Positions 19,862-29,465 of a stretch of DNA of 64,000 nucleotides are shown here, in pieces (position 1 is the stretch's first letter; each line of letters opens with the position of its first letter). A program made the translations under genes and the position numbers. Below the pieces are notes generated by a model, which worked only from the letters and a program-made list of their open reading frames with translations, searched no databases and was not told the DNA's origin. The stretch covers positions 1 to 64,000 of the forward strand of contig JAGRGY010000021.1 in NCBI GenBank assembly GCA_020445255.1, written 5' to 3'. The DNA comes from Gammaproteobacteria bacterium. GTDB lineage: Bacteria > Pseudomonadota > Gammaproteobacteria > Chromatiales > Chromatiaceae.

Positions 19862-19935
19862 TCCGTCGAGCAATCATCGATCGATCGACAAATGCGGGGT
19901 CGTGATCCGCGCTTTCGCCCTGCAGGACACGCCAC

Positions 19936-20385
19936 TCAGCCGCGCAGGCCGGACCACCGTCGGAGAATCTTGCGGTTGGTCCACGAGGTTGCGCGCGTCG
20001 CGGCCTGGACGGCCGACAGCCAGCGGTACTGCCGATGTTCGCTCGGGTTGATGTGGATGCTGCGGCGCGTCGGAATGATGAAGACGAACCAGTGCTCGCG
20101 GTTGACGTGCGCCGACGGGGCGTAGCGCGCGCGCCATGGTGGCACGATCGGGAAGGTCTCGCCGGCATGCAGGTCGAGCAGTCTGCCGCCGGCGCGCAGT
20201 CCCGTCTCCTCGTACAGCTCACGGCGTGCCGCGGCGGCGGCCGTCTCGCCCCACTCCAGCGACCCGGTCACGGACTGCCAGAAGCCGTGCGGGCGCGTGC
20301 GTTCCATCAACAACACCTCGCCGGCGCGCGTGCAGACAAGCACCAGTACCGATTCGGGACGCTTGAACGGGGATTGGCCGGACAT
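19936..20385 (-). CDS. nudB: Dihydroneopterin triphosphate diphosphatase NudB
   Basis: Nudix hydrolase of the folate pathway. 149 residues with a complete Nudix box (GSLEWGETAAAAARRELYEE, then TGL) and the NudB-like start KRPESVLVLVCT. It follows aspS by 34 bp, the usual aspS-nudB pairing. Confidence 0.9.
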   Translation of the reverse strand: MSGQSPFKRPESVLVLVCTRAGEVLLMERTRPHGFWQSVTGSLEWGETAAAAARRELYEETGLRAGGRLLDLHAGETFPIVPPWRARYAPSAHVNREHWFVFIIPTRRSIHINPSEHRQYRWLSAVQAATRATSWTNRKILRRWSGLRG

Positions 20386-20419
20386 GCCGGAGTCCTGAAG
20401 AAGGTTGCGGCCGGCGGGC

Positions 20420-22213
20420 TCAGCCCTCGCCGCCGCTCTGCTCCGCCTGCGGTTTGCGCACCCGCAGGTGCAGTTCGCGCAATTGACCCTGGGTGACCTC
20501 GGACGGCGCCTGGGTCAGCGGACAGCTGGCGCTCTGGGTCTTCGGGAAGGCCATCACGTCGCGGATCGACGAGGCACCGCTCATCAGCATCACCAGGCGG
20601 TCGAGACCGAACGCCAGGCCGCCGTGCGGCGGGCAGCCGTACTTCAGCGCGGTGAGCAGGAAACCGAACTTCTCCTGCGCCTCCTGCTCGTCGATGCCGA
20701 GCAGATGGAACACCTTCTGCTGCACGGCCTCGCGGTGGATACGGATCGAACCGCCGCCGACCTCGGTGCCGTTCAGCACCATGTCGTAGGCGCGCGACAG
20801 GGTATCGCCGGGCGCGCTGTCGAGCAGTTCGACATGATCGGCCTTGGGCGCCGTGAACGGGTGGTGCAGGGCCTGCCAGCGGCTTTCACCCGCATCCCAC
20901 TCGAACATCGGGAAATCGACTACCCACAACGGCCTCCACTCGCCCTGCATCAGGCCGAGGTCGTGGCCGAGTCGGACGCGCAGCGCACCGATCGCCTCGT
21001 TGACGACGGTCGCCTTGTCGGCGCCGAAGAAGATGAGGTCACCGTTCTGCGCGCCGGTGCGCTGCAGGATGCCGTCGACGGCGCCGTCGGGCAGGAACTT
21101 GAGGATCGGCGACTGCAGACCGTCGCGGCCCTGGCCGAGGTCGTTGACCTTGACATAGGCCAGCCCCTTGGCACCGTAGATGCCGACGAACTTGGTGTAG
21201 TCATCGATGTCTTTGCGGCTGAGTTCGCCGCCGTTCGGCAGACGCAGCGCGACGACCCGGCCCTGCGGATCCCTGGCCGGACCGGCGAACACCTTGAACT
21301 CGACCCCGTCCATCAGGTCCGCGACGTCGACCAGTTCGAGCGGACAGCGCAGATCGGGGCGGTCGGAACCGAAGCGGCGCATTGCCTCGGTCCAGGTCAT
21401 GCGCGGGAACGGGTCGGGCAGCTGCACGCCGAGCGCGGTATCGAACAGCTCGCGGATCATGCCCTCCATCAGGCTCATGATCTCGTCCTCGTCCATGAAC
21501 GACATCTCGAGGTCGAGCTGGGTGAACTCGGGCTGGCGGTCGGCGCGCAGGTCCTCGTCGCGGAAGCAGCGCACGATCTGGTAGTAGCGGTCCATGCCCG
21601 ACATCATCAACAGCTGCTTGAACAGCTGCGGCGACTGCGGCAGCGCGAAGAACTTGCCGGCATGCACGCGGCTCGGCACCAGGTAGTCGCGTGCGCCCTC
21701 GGGCGTGGCCTTGGTCAGCATCGGCGTCTCGATGTCGAGGAAACCGTGTTCGTCGAGGTAACGGCGCAGCGTGCGCGTGGTTAGTGCACGCAGCATGATC
21801 CGCTGCTGCATCACGGGCCGCCGCAGATCGACGTAACGGTAGCGCAGGCGCAGTTCCTCGGACATGTCCTCGTCGTCGAGCTGGAACGGCGGCGTCTCGG
21901 CGCGGTTCAGGATCTCGAGCTCCTTACCCAGCACCTCGATCTCGCCGGTCGGCAGGTCGGGATTGACCGTGCCCTCCGGACGCGCCCGCACCAGACCCTT
22001 GACCCGGACGACGAACTCGTTGCGCACCTGTTCGGCGGTGGCGAACACGTCCGGCAGGTCGGGGTCGTACACGACCTGCACCAGGCCGCTGCGGTCGCGC
22101 AGGTCGATGAAGATGACGCCACCATGATCGCGGCGACGGTTGACCCAGCCGCAGAATTCGACGGTCTGATCGATGTGGGCGGTGTTTACTTCACCACAGT
22201 AATGGCTGCGCAT
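20420..22213 (-). CDS. aspS: Aspartyl-tRNA synthetase
   Basis: Class II aminoacyl-tRNA synthetase, 597 residues. It has an OB-fold anticodon domain ([21 protein letters not shown]), catalytic motif 2 ([23 protein letters not shown] region), the bacterial GAD insertion, and motif 3 ([15 protein letters not shown]). The transcription unit runs fmdB, aspS, nudB, with a terminator-like hairpin only about 18 nt before the start. Confidence 0.98.
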   Translation of the reverse strand: MRSHYCGEVNTAHIDQTVEFCGWVNRRRDHGGVIFIDLRDRSGLVQVVYDPDLPDVFATAEQVRNEFVVRVKGLVRARPEGTVNPDLPTGEIEVLGKELEILNRAETPPFQLDDEDMSEELRLRYRYVDLRRPVMQQRIMLRALTTRTLRRYLDEHGFLDIETPMLTKATPEGARDYLVPSRVHAGKFFALPQSPQLFKQLLMMSGMDRYYQIVRCFRDEDLRADRQPEFTQLDLEMSFMDEDEIMSLMEGMIRELFDTALGVQLPDPFPRMTWTEAMRRFGSDRPDLRCPLELVDVADLMDGVEFKVFAGPARDPQGRVVALRLPNGGELSRKDIDDYTKFVGIYGAKGLAYVKVNDLGQGRDGLQSPILKFLPDGAVDGILQRTGAQNGDLIFFGADKATVVNEAIGALRVRLGHDLGLMQGEWRPLWVVDFPMFEWDAGESRWQALHHPFTAPKADHVELLDSAPGDTLSRAYDMVLNGTEVGGGSIRIHREAVQQKVFHLLGIDEQEAQEKFGFLLTALKYGCPPHGGLAFGLDRLVMLMSGASSIRDVMAFPKTQSASCPLTQAPSEVTQGQLRELHLRVRKPQAEQSGGEG

Positions 22214-22231
22214 GGCGGGTTCCCGGATTAC

Positions 22232-22263
22232 AAAAACGAGGCGCCCCGACTGGCGGGGCGCCC
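22232..22263 (-). terminator. Terminator or attenuator between fmdB and aspS
   Basis: Perfect 8-bp stem GGCGCCCC/GGGGCGCC with a 7-nt loop, followed on the minus strand by TCGTTTTTG. It ends about 18 nt before the aspS ATG, leaving no space for a separate promoter after it. It may therefore attenuate aspS, or the aspS promoter may overlap it or lie in fmdB. Confidence 0.7.
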
Positions 22264-22292
22264 GTTAGTCGTGCGTCGTGTGAGAGGTGCGC

Positions 22293-22562
22293 TCAGTTAC
22301 AGGCGCAGCAGCCACCGGAGCTGCAGCTATGGGCAGCCGCGGCGTCCGACGAGGCGCTTTCCTCGCTGCGCTTCTTGCCGCCACCCTTGAAATCGGTCGC
22401 ATACCAGCCGCCGCCCTTGAGCTGGAACCCGGCCGCGGAGACCAGCTTGACGAGCTCCGGCCTGGCGCATGACGGACAGTCGGTCAGCGGCGCATCGCTC
22501 ATCTTCTGCATCGCCTCGAGTTCGTGGCCGCATGAAGCACAACGGTATTCGTAAAAAGGCAT
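22293..22562 (-). CDS. FmdB family zinc-ribbon protein
   Basis: 89 residues from the ATG at 22562, with GGGAGG eight bases upstream. Two CxxC pairs (CASCGHELE and CPSCARPE) form a zinc ribbon, and GGGWYATDFK is conserved in the family. The Ser/Ala/Cys-rich tail ends SCSSGGCCACN. It is commonly upstream of aspS; its function is not established. Confidence 0.88.
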   Translation of the reverse strand: MPFYEYRCASCGHELEAMQKMSDAPLTDCPSCARPELVKLVSAAGFQLKGGGWYATDFKGGGKKRSEESASSDAAAAHSCSSGGCCACN

Positions 22563-22685
22563 GTCAATACCTCCCAACAGCGTTAATCGGCGAATTTTAC
22601 CATACGCTGAAACGCGGCGAGAAGCGGCCGCATCGGGGCGCCGACGGGCCCGGACGGGTGCTGCGAACCATCGATCTGCCGTCAT

Positions 22686-22732
22686 CCCCGCGTCGGCGGG
22701 GAGCCGGGGAAATCAGACACATGGATGCCCGC
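22686..22732. repeat. REP-like hairpin element, copy 2
   Basis: CCCCGC-GTCG-GCGGGG hairpin followed by GAGCCG, AATCAG and GGATG-CCCG, like the element at 19825. It lies upstream of fmdB in the 230-bp gap before the PilZ-operon end. The rest of that gap shows no gene. Confidence 0.5.
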
Positions 22733-22792
22733 GCGCGTGCATACGCCTGCAATGGGGGTATGGTGGGGCGTTTTCAAGCCTTGCGGGCCGGA

Positions 22793-23071
22793 TTACAGCG
22801 GCAGCGCGTCGGCGACCCCGTCGCCTTCGTCGTCGGAAAACTCCTGCTCACGCAGTTGCTCGACAAGCCGCTCCATTTCCGACAGCTCGTGCTCCGGCAT
22901 GCCGAACACCAAGTAGCGCTCGGTCACCCTCAGCAGCTCCTCGAGCACCTCGCTGCGTCCGTGCAGGCGCAGCAGCCAGTGCCCGACATGGTCCGGGTCC
23001 TGCCCGCCGCTGCGCATGTCGGCGGCCGCCGCCAGCGCCTTTGCCAGCGTGGTTTCCCCGGTCGACGCCAT
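22793..23071 (-). CDS. Small hypothetical protein coupled to a PilZ gene
   Basis: 92 residues, soluble, helical and acidic at the C-terminus (SDDEGDG). I do not recognise the family. The ATG overlaps the PilZ stop by one base (TGATG), which supports it as a real last gene of the mot operon. Confidence 0.6.
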   Translation of the reverse strand: MASTGETTLAKALAAAADMRSGGQDPDHVGHWLLRLHGRSEVLEELLRVTERYLVFGMPEHELSEMERLVEQLREQEFSDDEGDGVADALPL

Positions 23072-23691
23072 CACTGCGAATCCTCTTCGTGCCGGGCGCG
23101 CAGTTGCTGGCTCTGACGCCGCAACAGGTGACGGATCAACAGCTCGCGATCGGTTTCGCGGATATGCGTGAACTCGATCCTGACCACGTGCGAGAACGGT
23201 CGCGACGCGTCGCTCTCGGCGGCCGGCTCGGTGTCGATCACGGATCCGTAGATCAGCAGGCCGGTGAACGACGGGAACAACAGCATGCGGATCTCGAGCA
23301 TGCTGCCGGCTTCGTAGTTCTCATCCACCCCGACGCACATGCCGCCGGCACTGAGGTTCGCGGCCACCGCCTGTTCAGCCTGGAACTCAGGCTCCTGGGT
23401 GATGAAGGCGCGACCGATCACCTCGATCTTCTGGTCGATCGCGCGCAGGTAGGCGGCCATGTCCGCGTCACGATTTTCGATCCGCCGCAGGCTCATCGCC
23501 ATCTGCGCCGTGATCGCGGCCAGGCTCGACATCACGGTGAAGTTGCCGGCGAGATCGTGATCGAGCTCGTCGAAGCGGCGGTCGACCTGGTCGGCGGAGA
23601 CGCGGCGCAGGCTCAGGCGGACCGTGTCATCGACACGAAAAAAGTTGCGTCTGTCCTCGGCCCTGCCCGGCAGTTGGTCATTGCGGCTCAT
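23071..23691 (-). CDS. PilZ-domain protein, putative c-di-GMP effector
   Basis: 206 residues from the ATG at 23691, overlapping the motB end by 14 bp. It starts with RRNFFRVDDTVRLSL, has a helical middle, and a C-terminal PilZ-like barrel (NLSAGGMCVGVDE and GSMLEIRMLLFP). The overlap with motB suggests a role in motor control. Whether the c-di-GMP binding Arg motif is intact (RRNFFR) needs alignment. Confidence 0.75.
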   Translation of the reverse strand: MSRNDQLPGRAEDRRNFFRVDDTVRLSLRRVSADQVDRRFDELDHDLAGNFTVMSSLAAITAQMAMSLRRIENRDADMAAYLRAIDQKIEVIGRAFITQEPEFQAEQAVAANLSAGGMCVGVDENYEAGSMLEIRMLLFPSFTGLLIYGSVIDTEPAAESDASRPFSHVVRIEFTHIRETDRELLIRHLLRRQSQQLRARHEEDSQ

Positions 23692-24718
23692 GGCGTTCCC
23701 CCGTTCCGTTGTGCGTGGCGTCCTCGTTCGCGTCGAGCGCGTCGAGGTCACCGAACTCCTCGTCGATACCGCGCCTGAGGATCAGTTCGACACGGCGGTT
23801 CTTGGCGCGGTTCTGCGGCGTGTCGTTGTCGACCAGTGGCTGGATATCGGCGAACCCCTGAACCACGACACGGTCCTCGGCGATGTCCTTGTTGCGCAAC
23901 AGCGAGTGCAGCACGGTCACCGCGCGCGCCGACGACAGCTCCCAGTTCGAGCGGAAACGGCCGGTGCTGATCGGTATGTTGTCGGTATGGCCTGCCACGG
24001 TGATCTGGCCCGGCTTTTTCGCCAGTACCTTGCTGATCCGCTCCATGACCTCGTGAAAGCTCGGATCGAGACGCGCACTGCCGGAATCGAACGAGCCCTT
24101 TTCCTGTACCCGGATGATGATCTTGTTCTCTTCTTTTTCGAGCGTCACAAGTCCCTGTTCCACCTCGAGTTGGAGCGCATCCTCGAGGTCTTGCATCTGC
24201 TCGGCCAGATCCTTCTCGATCTGCGCCTTGGCCGCCTCCATCGCGGCCTGCTTGTCGAGTCGCCGCTGTTCGGCGGCAGTGATCTGCGCCGGTGGCTCGT
24301 TCCGTTGTTCGGCTTGTTCCTCGGACGGCTTCCCGGTCTGCTGTTCGGCCTGTTGTCCGGTCTGGGTTTGCGGCGGATTCGTTGCCTGTCCGCCCTGGCC
24401 GTCCTGCATCTCGAGGTGTTGCTTTTCGACGTCGGTGGTCTGCTGGCGGATCTCGGTGATCACCGCCTGCTCGGCGACCGTGGGACTCCATTCCTGCTTG
24501 ATCACGCTGACACCCATGACGATGTCGGACGCGGGGATCTCACGCTGCACACCGAACGCGTCCTTCATCGACTCGGCCATCTTCTTGAACCGCACCGCAT
24601 CGATGGTCGCAAACGACAGCAGCAGCACGAAAAAGCACATCAACAGCGACATCAGGTCGGCGAAGGTCGCCAGATAGGCCGGCAGGCCGGCCTCACACTT
24701 GGGGCAATCGTCGGCCAT
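23678..24718 (-). CDS. motB: Flagellar motor stator MotB/PomB-like protein
   Basis: Stator subunit anchoring the motor to peptidoglycan. 346 residues: an N-terminal plug and one membrane helix with the ion-binding Asp (YLATFADLMSLLMCFFVLLL), a Gln/Glu-rich linker (about 90-200), and an OmpA-like domain (ITVAGHTDNIPI, NWELSSARAVTVL). It is coupled to motA. There are no other flagellar genes nearby. Confidence 0.9.
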   Translation of the reverse strand: MADDCPKCEAGLPAYLATFADLMSLLMCFFVLLLSFATIDAVRFKKMAESMKDAFGVQREIPASDIVMGVSVIKQEWSPTVAEQAVITEIRQQTTDVEKQHLEMQDGQGGQATNPPQTQTGQQAEQQTGKPSEEQAEQRNEPPAQITAAEQRRLDKQAAMEAAKAQIEKDLAEQMQDLEDALQLEVEQGLVTLEKEENKIIIRVQEKGSFDSGSARLDPSFHEVMERISKVLAKKPGQITVAGHTDNIPISTGRFRSNWELSSARAVTVLHSLLRNKDIAEDRVVVQGFADIQPLVDNDTPQNRAKNRRVELILRRGIDEEFGDLDALDANEDATHNGTGERHEPQ

Positions 24719-24728
24719 CCCGGGGCCC

Positions 24729-25484
24729 TCAGCCCTGCTCCGGACGCTTCTTCGGCGGCAGGTAGGTGTTCAGCATCTGCTCCAGCACCTTGGGGTTCAT
24801 GCCTTCCTGGATGCCCGAGATGGTCTCGAGGATCAGGCCCTTGTTGGTCTGCTCGAGTTCGCTCGCCCGCGCCAGCTTGTCCGCCATGGGTTGCGCAAAG
24901 GCATTGGCGATGACGGCACCGTACAGCGTGGTAAGCAGCGCGACCGCCATGGCCGGGCCGATCGCGGCCGGGTCGGACATATTGGCCAGCATCTGCACCA
25001 GGCCGACCAGGGTGCCGATCATGCCCATCGCCGGCGCCATGGTCGCCATGTTCTTGAACATGCGCTGACCGACCTCGTGGCGCTGGATGGTCAGGTCGAT
25101 GTCCTTGCCGAGCATCTTTTGCACCAGCGCCGGATCGTGTCCGTCGACACACAGGCCGATGCCACGTTTCATGAACTCGTTGCTGATCTCCTGGCCCTCG
25201 AGCGCGAGCAGCCCGTTCTTGCGCGCGATGTCGGCCATCGCGACCGCCTCTTCGATCAGCTTCTTCGGGTCATCGACCTTGTACATGAACGCCTTGATGC
25301 CGATCGCGAACGAGCCCAGAAAGTCCGCCAGCGAGACCTGCATCAGCGTTACCATGAACGTACCCCCGACCACGATCAGCGTCGACGGAATGTCGACGAA
25401 GATCATCACGTCGCCGCCGGTGGCGATGGCGCCGATAATGATGCCGAAGCCGCCGATCAGACCGACGAGGGTAGCGATATCCAC
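24729..25484 (-). CDS. motA: Flagellar motor stator MotA/PomA-like protein
   Basis: 251 residues with four membrane helices. The GTG at 25484 has GGAG upstream. MDIATLVGLIGGFGIIIGAIA at the N-terminus (truncated here by the family pattern) and APAMGMIGTLVGLVQML near residue 150-170 are typical of the short PomA type, which suggests sodium drive, but this is not certain. Ten bp separate it from motB. Confidence 0.9.
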   Translation of the reverse strand: MDIATLVGLIGGFGIIIGAIATGGDVMIFVDIPSTLIVVGGTFMVTLMQVSLADFLGSFAIGIKAFMYKVDDPKKLIEEAVAMADIARKNGLLALEGQEISNEFMKRGIGLCVDGHDPALVQKMLGKDIDLTIQRHEVGQRMFKNMATMAPAMGMIGTLVGLVQMLANMSDPAAIGPAMAVALLTTLYGAVIANAFAQPMADKLARASELEQTNKGLILETISGIQEGMNPKVLEQMLNTYLPPKKRPEQG

Positions 25485-25596
25485 AAATCAGACTCCTTGA
25501 GACCCGGGTCGCCGACGTACCTCCCGGGCCGGCGACGATGTCAGCAGTAGCGGAATCCAGGACGAGAACTTTAGTTCTGACCGGAGCGGAAACGAG

Positions 25597-26448
25597 ATGA
25601 AAAAGGGCATCCAGAGCGTGCTGGTCACCGGTTGCTCGAGCGGCATCGGACAGTGCGTCTCACTGGGTCTACACGCCCGCGGTTACCGGGTTTTCGCCTC
25701 GGCACGCAACGAGCCCGACCTGGCCCGGCTGCGCGATGCCGGTCTACACGCGGTCGAACTCCACCTGGACGACCCCGGGTCGGTGCGGCAGGCCGCGGAC
25801 GAGGTGCTGGACGCGTGCGACGGCCATGTCTACGGCCTGTTCAACAACGGCGCCTACGGTCAACCGGGCGCTGTCGAGGACCTGGGCTGGGCCGCGCTCG
25901 AGGCCCAGCTGCGGACCAACCTGCTCGGCTGGCATGAGCTGACACGGTTGTTGCTGCCGGGCATGCGCCGCGCCGGCAGCGGGCGCATCATCCAGAACAG
26001 CTCGGTGCTGGGCCTGGTCGCGATGCCCTTCCGCGGCGCCTACACCTGCTCCAAGTTCGCGCTCGAGGGTCTGAGCGACACGCTGCGCCTGGAACTGCAC
26101 GGCAGCGGCGTATACGTCAGCCTGATTGAACCGGGTCCGATCGTCAGCCGTTTCCGTGAAAACGCCTACCGGAAATTCAAACAGAACATCGACGTCGAGC
26201 GAAGCGCTCACCGCGACGCCTACCGCGCGATGATCGCCCGCCTGGAACACGAGGGACCGACGACGTCGTTCACGCTGCCGCCGGAGGCGGTGCTGGCCAA
26301 GGTCGTCCACGCGCTCGAGAGCCCCCGCCCGCGGGCACGCTACGCAGTCACCACGCCGACCCATCTGCTCGGACTGTTGCGCCGATTGCTCAGCACCCGT
26401 CAGCTCGACGCGGTACTGCGCAAGGTGTCCGGCGGCGGAAGTCGCTGA
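25597..26448 (+). CDS. Short-chain dehydrogenase/reductase (SDR)
   Basis: 283 residues with the cofactor motif TGCSSGIG (11-18), NNGAYG, catalytic Ser in QNSSVLG and YTCSK (Tyr-x-x-x-Lys). It resembles classical SDRs annotated as retinol or steroid dehydrogenases; the substrate is unknown. The start has GGAAACGAG just upstream. It is divergent from motA and convergent with gshA. Confidence 0.88.
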   Translation: MKKGIQSVLVTGCSSGIGQCVSLGLHARGYRVFASARNEPDLARLRDAGLHAVELHLDDPGSVRQAADEVLDACDGHVYGLFNNGAYGQPGAVEDLGWAALEAQLRTNLLGWHELTRLLLPGMRRAGSGRIIQNSSVLGLVAMPFRGAYTCSKFALEGLSDTLRLELHGSGVYVSLIEPGPIVSRFRENAYRKFKQNIDVERSAHRDAYRAMIARLEHEGPTTSFTLPPEAVLAKVVHALESPRPRARYAVTTPTHLLGLLRRLLSTRQLDAVLRKVSGGGSR

Positions 26449-26495
26449 AACCCGATGCTCGGTCGCGGTCGAACACCCGGGCGGACGGGCGGCGG

Positions 26496-28070
26496 TTACT
26501 GCTGGGCGAAATAATCGGCGAGAAACTCGCCGAACGGTTGCTGTGGTTCGGCCTCGAGGCGCTGCTGTTCGGCCAGCGACGCGGTGCCCCTGGCGTCCAG
26601 TTCAGCGACGCGCCCGGCCGACAGCTGGCGTTCGATGAAGTAGCGGTGGTGTTGCTGCGACAGACGACGCGCGAAATGGTAGAAGCCTTCGCCGCGGTCA
26701 CGCATCTCGGCCAGCATGCGCGCCGACGGCGTCCGGTCGGGCGCGCGCACCTTGGCCATCTGGTCGTCGAGCGCGTCCTCGAACCAGGCGCCGCCCTCGA
26801 CGCTGTCGAGCACCTCGCAGATCGGCAGCATCGATTCCAGGATCTCGACCGCCCAGGCCCGCATCGGAAGGCGCACGCCACGGTGTTCGAGCGTCAGGCG
26901 CGGTTCGCGACCACGGTGCGCCACGTCGAGCAGATTGCGGTCGATCTCGTGTCTTTCGCAGGCATCGATCGACGGACTGTCGGCCAGCATGCAGAACAGC
27001 AGGAAGACCTCGAGGAAGCGCCCCTGGGTCTCGTCCAGGCCGAGCGGATGGTAGGCGTTGACGTCGAGCGAGCGCAGCTCGATGTAGCGTATGCCGCGCT
27101 TCTTCAGTGCCAGACTCGGCTTCTCCAGCCACTGCAGCACCTGCTTCGGTCGCACGGTGCTGTAATACTCGTTTTCGATCTGCAGGATATTGGCACTCAG
27201 CTGGCGGTACTCGCCATCGACCTCGACACCGATCACCTGCCATGCCTCGGCAGGCGTCATGGTCGCGCGCAGCAGGCTGTCGGCGTAGCTGTGTACGTCG
27301 TCGTAACAGGCCTTGATGCCGAGACCCTCCTCGCGGCTGTTCTGATAGCCGATGTCGCCCATGCGCAGCGACGTCGCATGCGGCGCGTAGTACGTGCCCT
27401 CGTCGAACGAAGGCAGATTGGTCGTCTTACCGACGAAGAACGATTTGCACACGGCCGGCGACGCGCCGAACAGGTAGGGGATCAGCCAACCGTAGCGTTG
27501 CAGGTTGCGCACCTGGCCCATGTACATGCGATCGCGGTAGTCACGCAGACTGCCGCCGTGCGCATCGATCCGCTGCAGTGCCGGCCATAGATCCTCATTC
27601 ATCGACCAGTTGAAATGAACGCCGGCGATGACCTGCATGACGTGGCCATAGCGATGCCCCAGCCCGACACGGTAGACGTGCTTCATGCGACCCGCGTTCG
27701 AGGTGCCGTAATGCGCGATCGGAATGCTCTCGTCGCCGGCCAGCACACAGGGCATGCTGGTCGACCACAGGATCTCGTTGTCCAGACGCGGATAAACATA
27801 AGCCTGCAGGTCGGCGAGATAGTCGAGTGCGGCGCCGACGTTCGGCAGGGGCGGCGTGATGAACTCCATCAACGCCTCGGAGTAGTCGGTCGTGATATCC
27901 GGATGCGTCAGCGCGGCGCCGAGCGAGGTCGGGTGCGGCGTCATCGCAATGCCGCCCGACCCGGCGACTCGCAGACTTTCCTTCTCCAGACCGAAGCGGC
28001 CGAGATGCAGCAGGCCGATGTCGGCCTCGTCGGCAAGACGCGCAAGCCGAACCTGAACTGTGTCGAGCAA
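26496..28070 (-). CDS. gshA: Glutamate-cysteine ligase GshA
   Basis: First step of glutathione synthesis: ATP-dependent joining of Glu and Cys. 524 residues, proteobacterial type (GRFGLEKESLRV, DITTDYSEALMEFITPP, MPCVLAGDE, GVHFNWSM). The only start giving the conserved N-terminus is TTG at 28070; no in-frame ATG lies close enough. It is divergent from pbpG. Confidence 0.95.
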   Translation of the reverse strand: MLDTVQVRLARLADEADIGLLHLGRFGLEKESLRVAGSGGIAMTPHPTSLGAALTHPDITTDYSEALMEFITPPLPNVGAALDYLADLQAYVYPRLDNEILWSTSMPCVLAGDESIPIAHYGTSNAGRMKHVYRVGLGHRYGHVMQVIAGVHFNWSMNEDLWPALQRIDAHGGSLRDYRDRMYMGQVRNLQRYGWLIPYLFGASPAVCKSFFVGKTTNLPSFDEGTYYAPHATSLRMGDIGYQNSREEGLGIKACYDDVHSYADSLLRATMTPAEAWQVIGVEVDGEYRQLSANILQIENEYYSTVRPKQVLQWLEKPSLALKKRGIRYIELRSLDVNAYHPLGLDETQGRFLEVFLLFCMLADSPSIDACERHEIDRNLLDVAHRGREPRLTLEHRGVRLPMRAWAVEILESMLPICEVLDSVEGGAWFEDALDDQMAKVRAPDRTPSARMLAEMRDRGEGFYHFARRLSQQHHRYFIERQLSAGRVAELDARGTASLAEQQRLEAEPQQPFGEFLADYFAQQ

Positions 28071-28133
28071 GGAAATCCCCGAAGCGGCGTGATTGCGATA
28101 TTAGAACCCATCTCATAATCCCGCGCGAGCCGC

Positions 28134-28234
28134 GTTGCGGTCCGAAATGCGCGCATGCAAGGCGTGTGGTGCAGCACAGTACGCGAGGTACGGGCAAGCG
28201 GCACGAAGCGGCAGGTGCGCATTTCGGACGCAAC
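28134..28234. repeat. Long-stem inverted repeat in the gshA-pbpG intergenic region
   Basis: Arms GTTGCG+G+TCCGAAATGCGC (28134-28152) and GCGCATTTCGGACGCAAC (28217-28234) pair over 18 bp with one bulged G. The roughly 64-nt loop carries small hairpins (GTAC-GCGAG-GTAC). No T-run follows, so it is not a simple terminator. It could be a small mobile element, a structured RNA or a cruciform regulatory site. The remainder of 28071-28443 shows no convincing gene. Confidence 0.65.
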
Positions 28235-28443
28235 ACCTTGGGGACCGGGCGATTCTGCTCCGGGACTCTGTTGCTGCTTGCTCGTGTGGCGCCGGCGACA
28301 CCTCGCTCACCGCGTCGCGCCGCGAGGCCAAATCGCCGTGGTCGCGGTCGTGCGGAACCATGAGAAAGGTCCGCCTCCGCGCGCGCCTTCGCGACCCATT
28401 CCGGGTTTGCGATCCGCGGCACACTGCGCCATCATCTCGCCCC

Positions 28444-29367
28444 ATGCGTTTCCGGGTACCGATGCTGATTCTCTGCTGGCTGTTGGCCATGACCGCCAGC
28501 CTGCCGTCGCTGGCTGAATCAAACGCCGGCAGCCGCGCGCTCAGGCTGTGGGAGCAGTTGGACACCCGCAAGCTCAAGCTGCATTCGAAGGCAGCCCTGG
28601 TCACGGATGTGTTCGGCAACACCCTGTTCGACCGGCGGGCCGACCAGCCGATGCCGATCGCATCGGTCACCAAACTGATGACAGCGATGGTGATCCGCGA
28701 CCGTCGACTGCCGCTGTACGAGGAGATCACGATCACGGCCGAGGATCGCGACCTGCGCCGTCTGACCGGATCGCGCCTGCGCCCCGGCTCGCGCCTGACG
28801 CGCGGCGAGCTGCTGACGCTGGCCCTGATGTCGTCGGAAAACCGCGCTGCCGCAGCGCTCGGCCGTACCTACCCGGGTGGCACCGGAAATTTCGTGCACA
28901 TGATGAATGCCAAGGCACGCCTGCTCGGCATGGCCCACACCCACTTCGTCGACCCCGCGGGGCTGGATGCGGGCAATGTCTCGACGGCCCACGACCTCGC
29001 GCGGCTCGTGTTCGCGGCGATGCGCTACCCGGAGATCCGCGAGGCGACAACCCTGACCCAGCTCGATGTCAAACCGATGGACAAGCGCGGACCGCTGCGT
29101 TACGTCAACACCAATCGCCTGCTGCGCAGCGACGACTGGGAAATCCAGATCAGCAAAACCGGTTATATCAACGAGGCGGGACGCTGTCTGGTCATGCATA
29201 CCGAGTTCGACGGGACGCCGACGGTGATCGTGCTCCTCAACTCGTTCGGCAAGCTGACGCCGTTCGGCGATGCGAACCGGGTGCGCAAATGGATCGAAAG
29301 CGGCGTTGAGCGGCAACGCCGCACCAGCGCGAAGAACGACGACGGACGCGACGCGCCGGCCGGGTGA
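28444..29367 (+). CDS. pbpG: D-alanyl-D-alanine endopeptidase PbpG (PBP7-like, S11 family)
   Basis: Periplasmic peptidoglycan endopeptidase. 307 residues from the ATG at 28444, with a signal peptide (LILCWLLAMTASLPSLA). Active-site triad motifs are SVTK (Ser in PIASVTKLMTAM), SEN (MSSENRAAA) and KTG (ISKTGYINEAG). An in-frame extension upstream to 28135 crosses the hairpin and looks non-coding. Confidence 0.92.
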   Translation: MRFRVPMLILCWLLAMTASLPSLAESNAGSRALRLWEQLDTRKLKLHSKAALVTDVFGNTLFDRRADQPMPIASVTKLMTAMVIRDRRLPLYEEITITAEDRDLRRLTGSRLRPGSRLTRGELLTLALMSSENRAAAALGRTYPGGTGNFVHMMNAKARLLGMAHTHFVDPAGLDAGNVSTAHDLARLVFAAMRYPEIREATTLTQLDVKPMDKRGPLRYVNTNRLLRSDDWEIQISKTGYINEAGRCLVMHTEFDGTPTVIVLLNSFGKLTPFGDANRVRKWIESGVERQRRTSAKNDDGRDAPAG

Positions 29368-29465
29368 CGCGACCCCCGCTACGCTGCGAAAAGAGCGTCA
29401 CAGGGAAACGCGGCCAGGGCCTACGATTGTTTCACGCCAACCCTGAAGCCGCCCGCGCAGCCGCT

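Noticed and set aside
28135..28443. N-terminal extension of pbpG
   Set aside because: It crosses the long hairpin and precedes a clear signal peptide at 28444.
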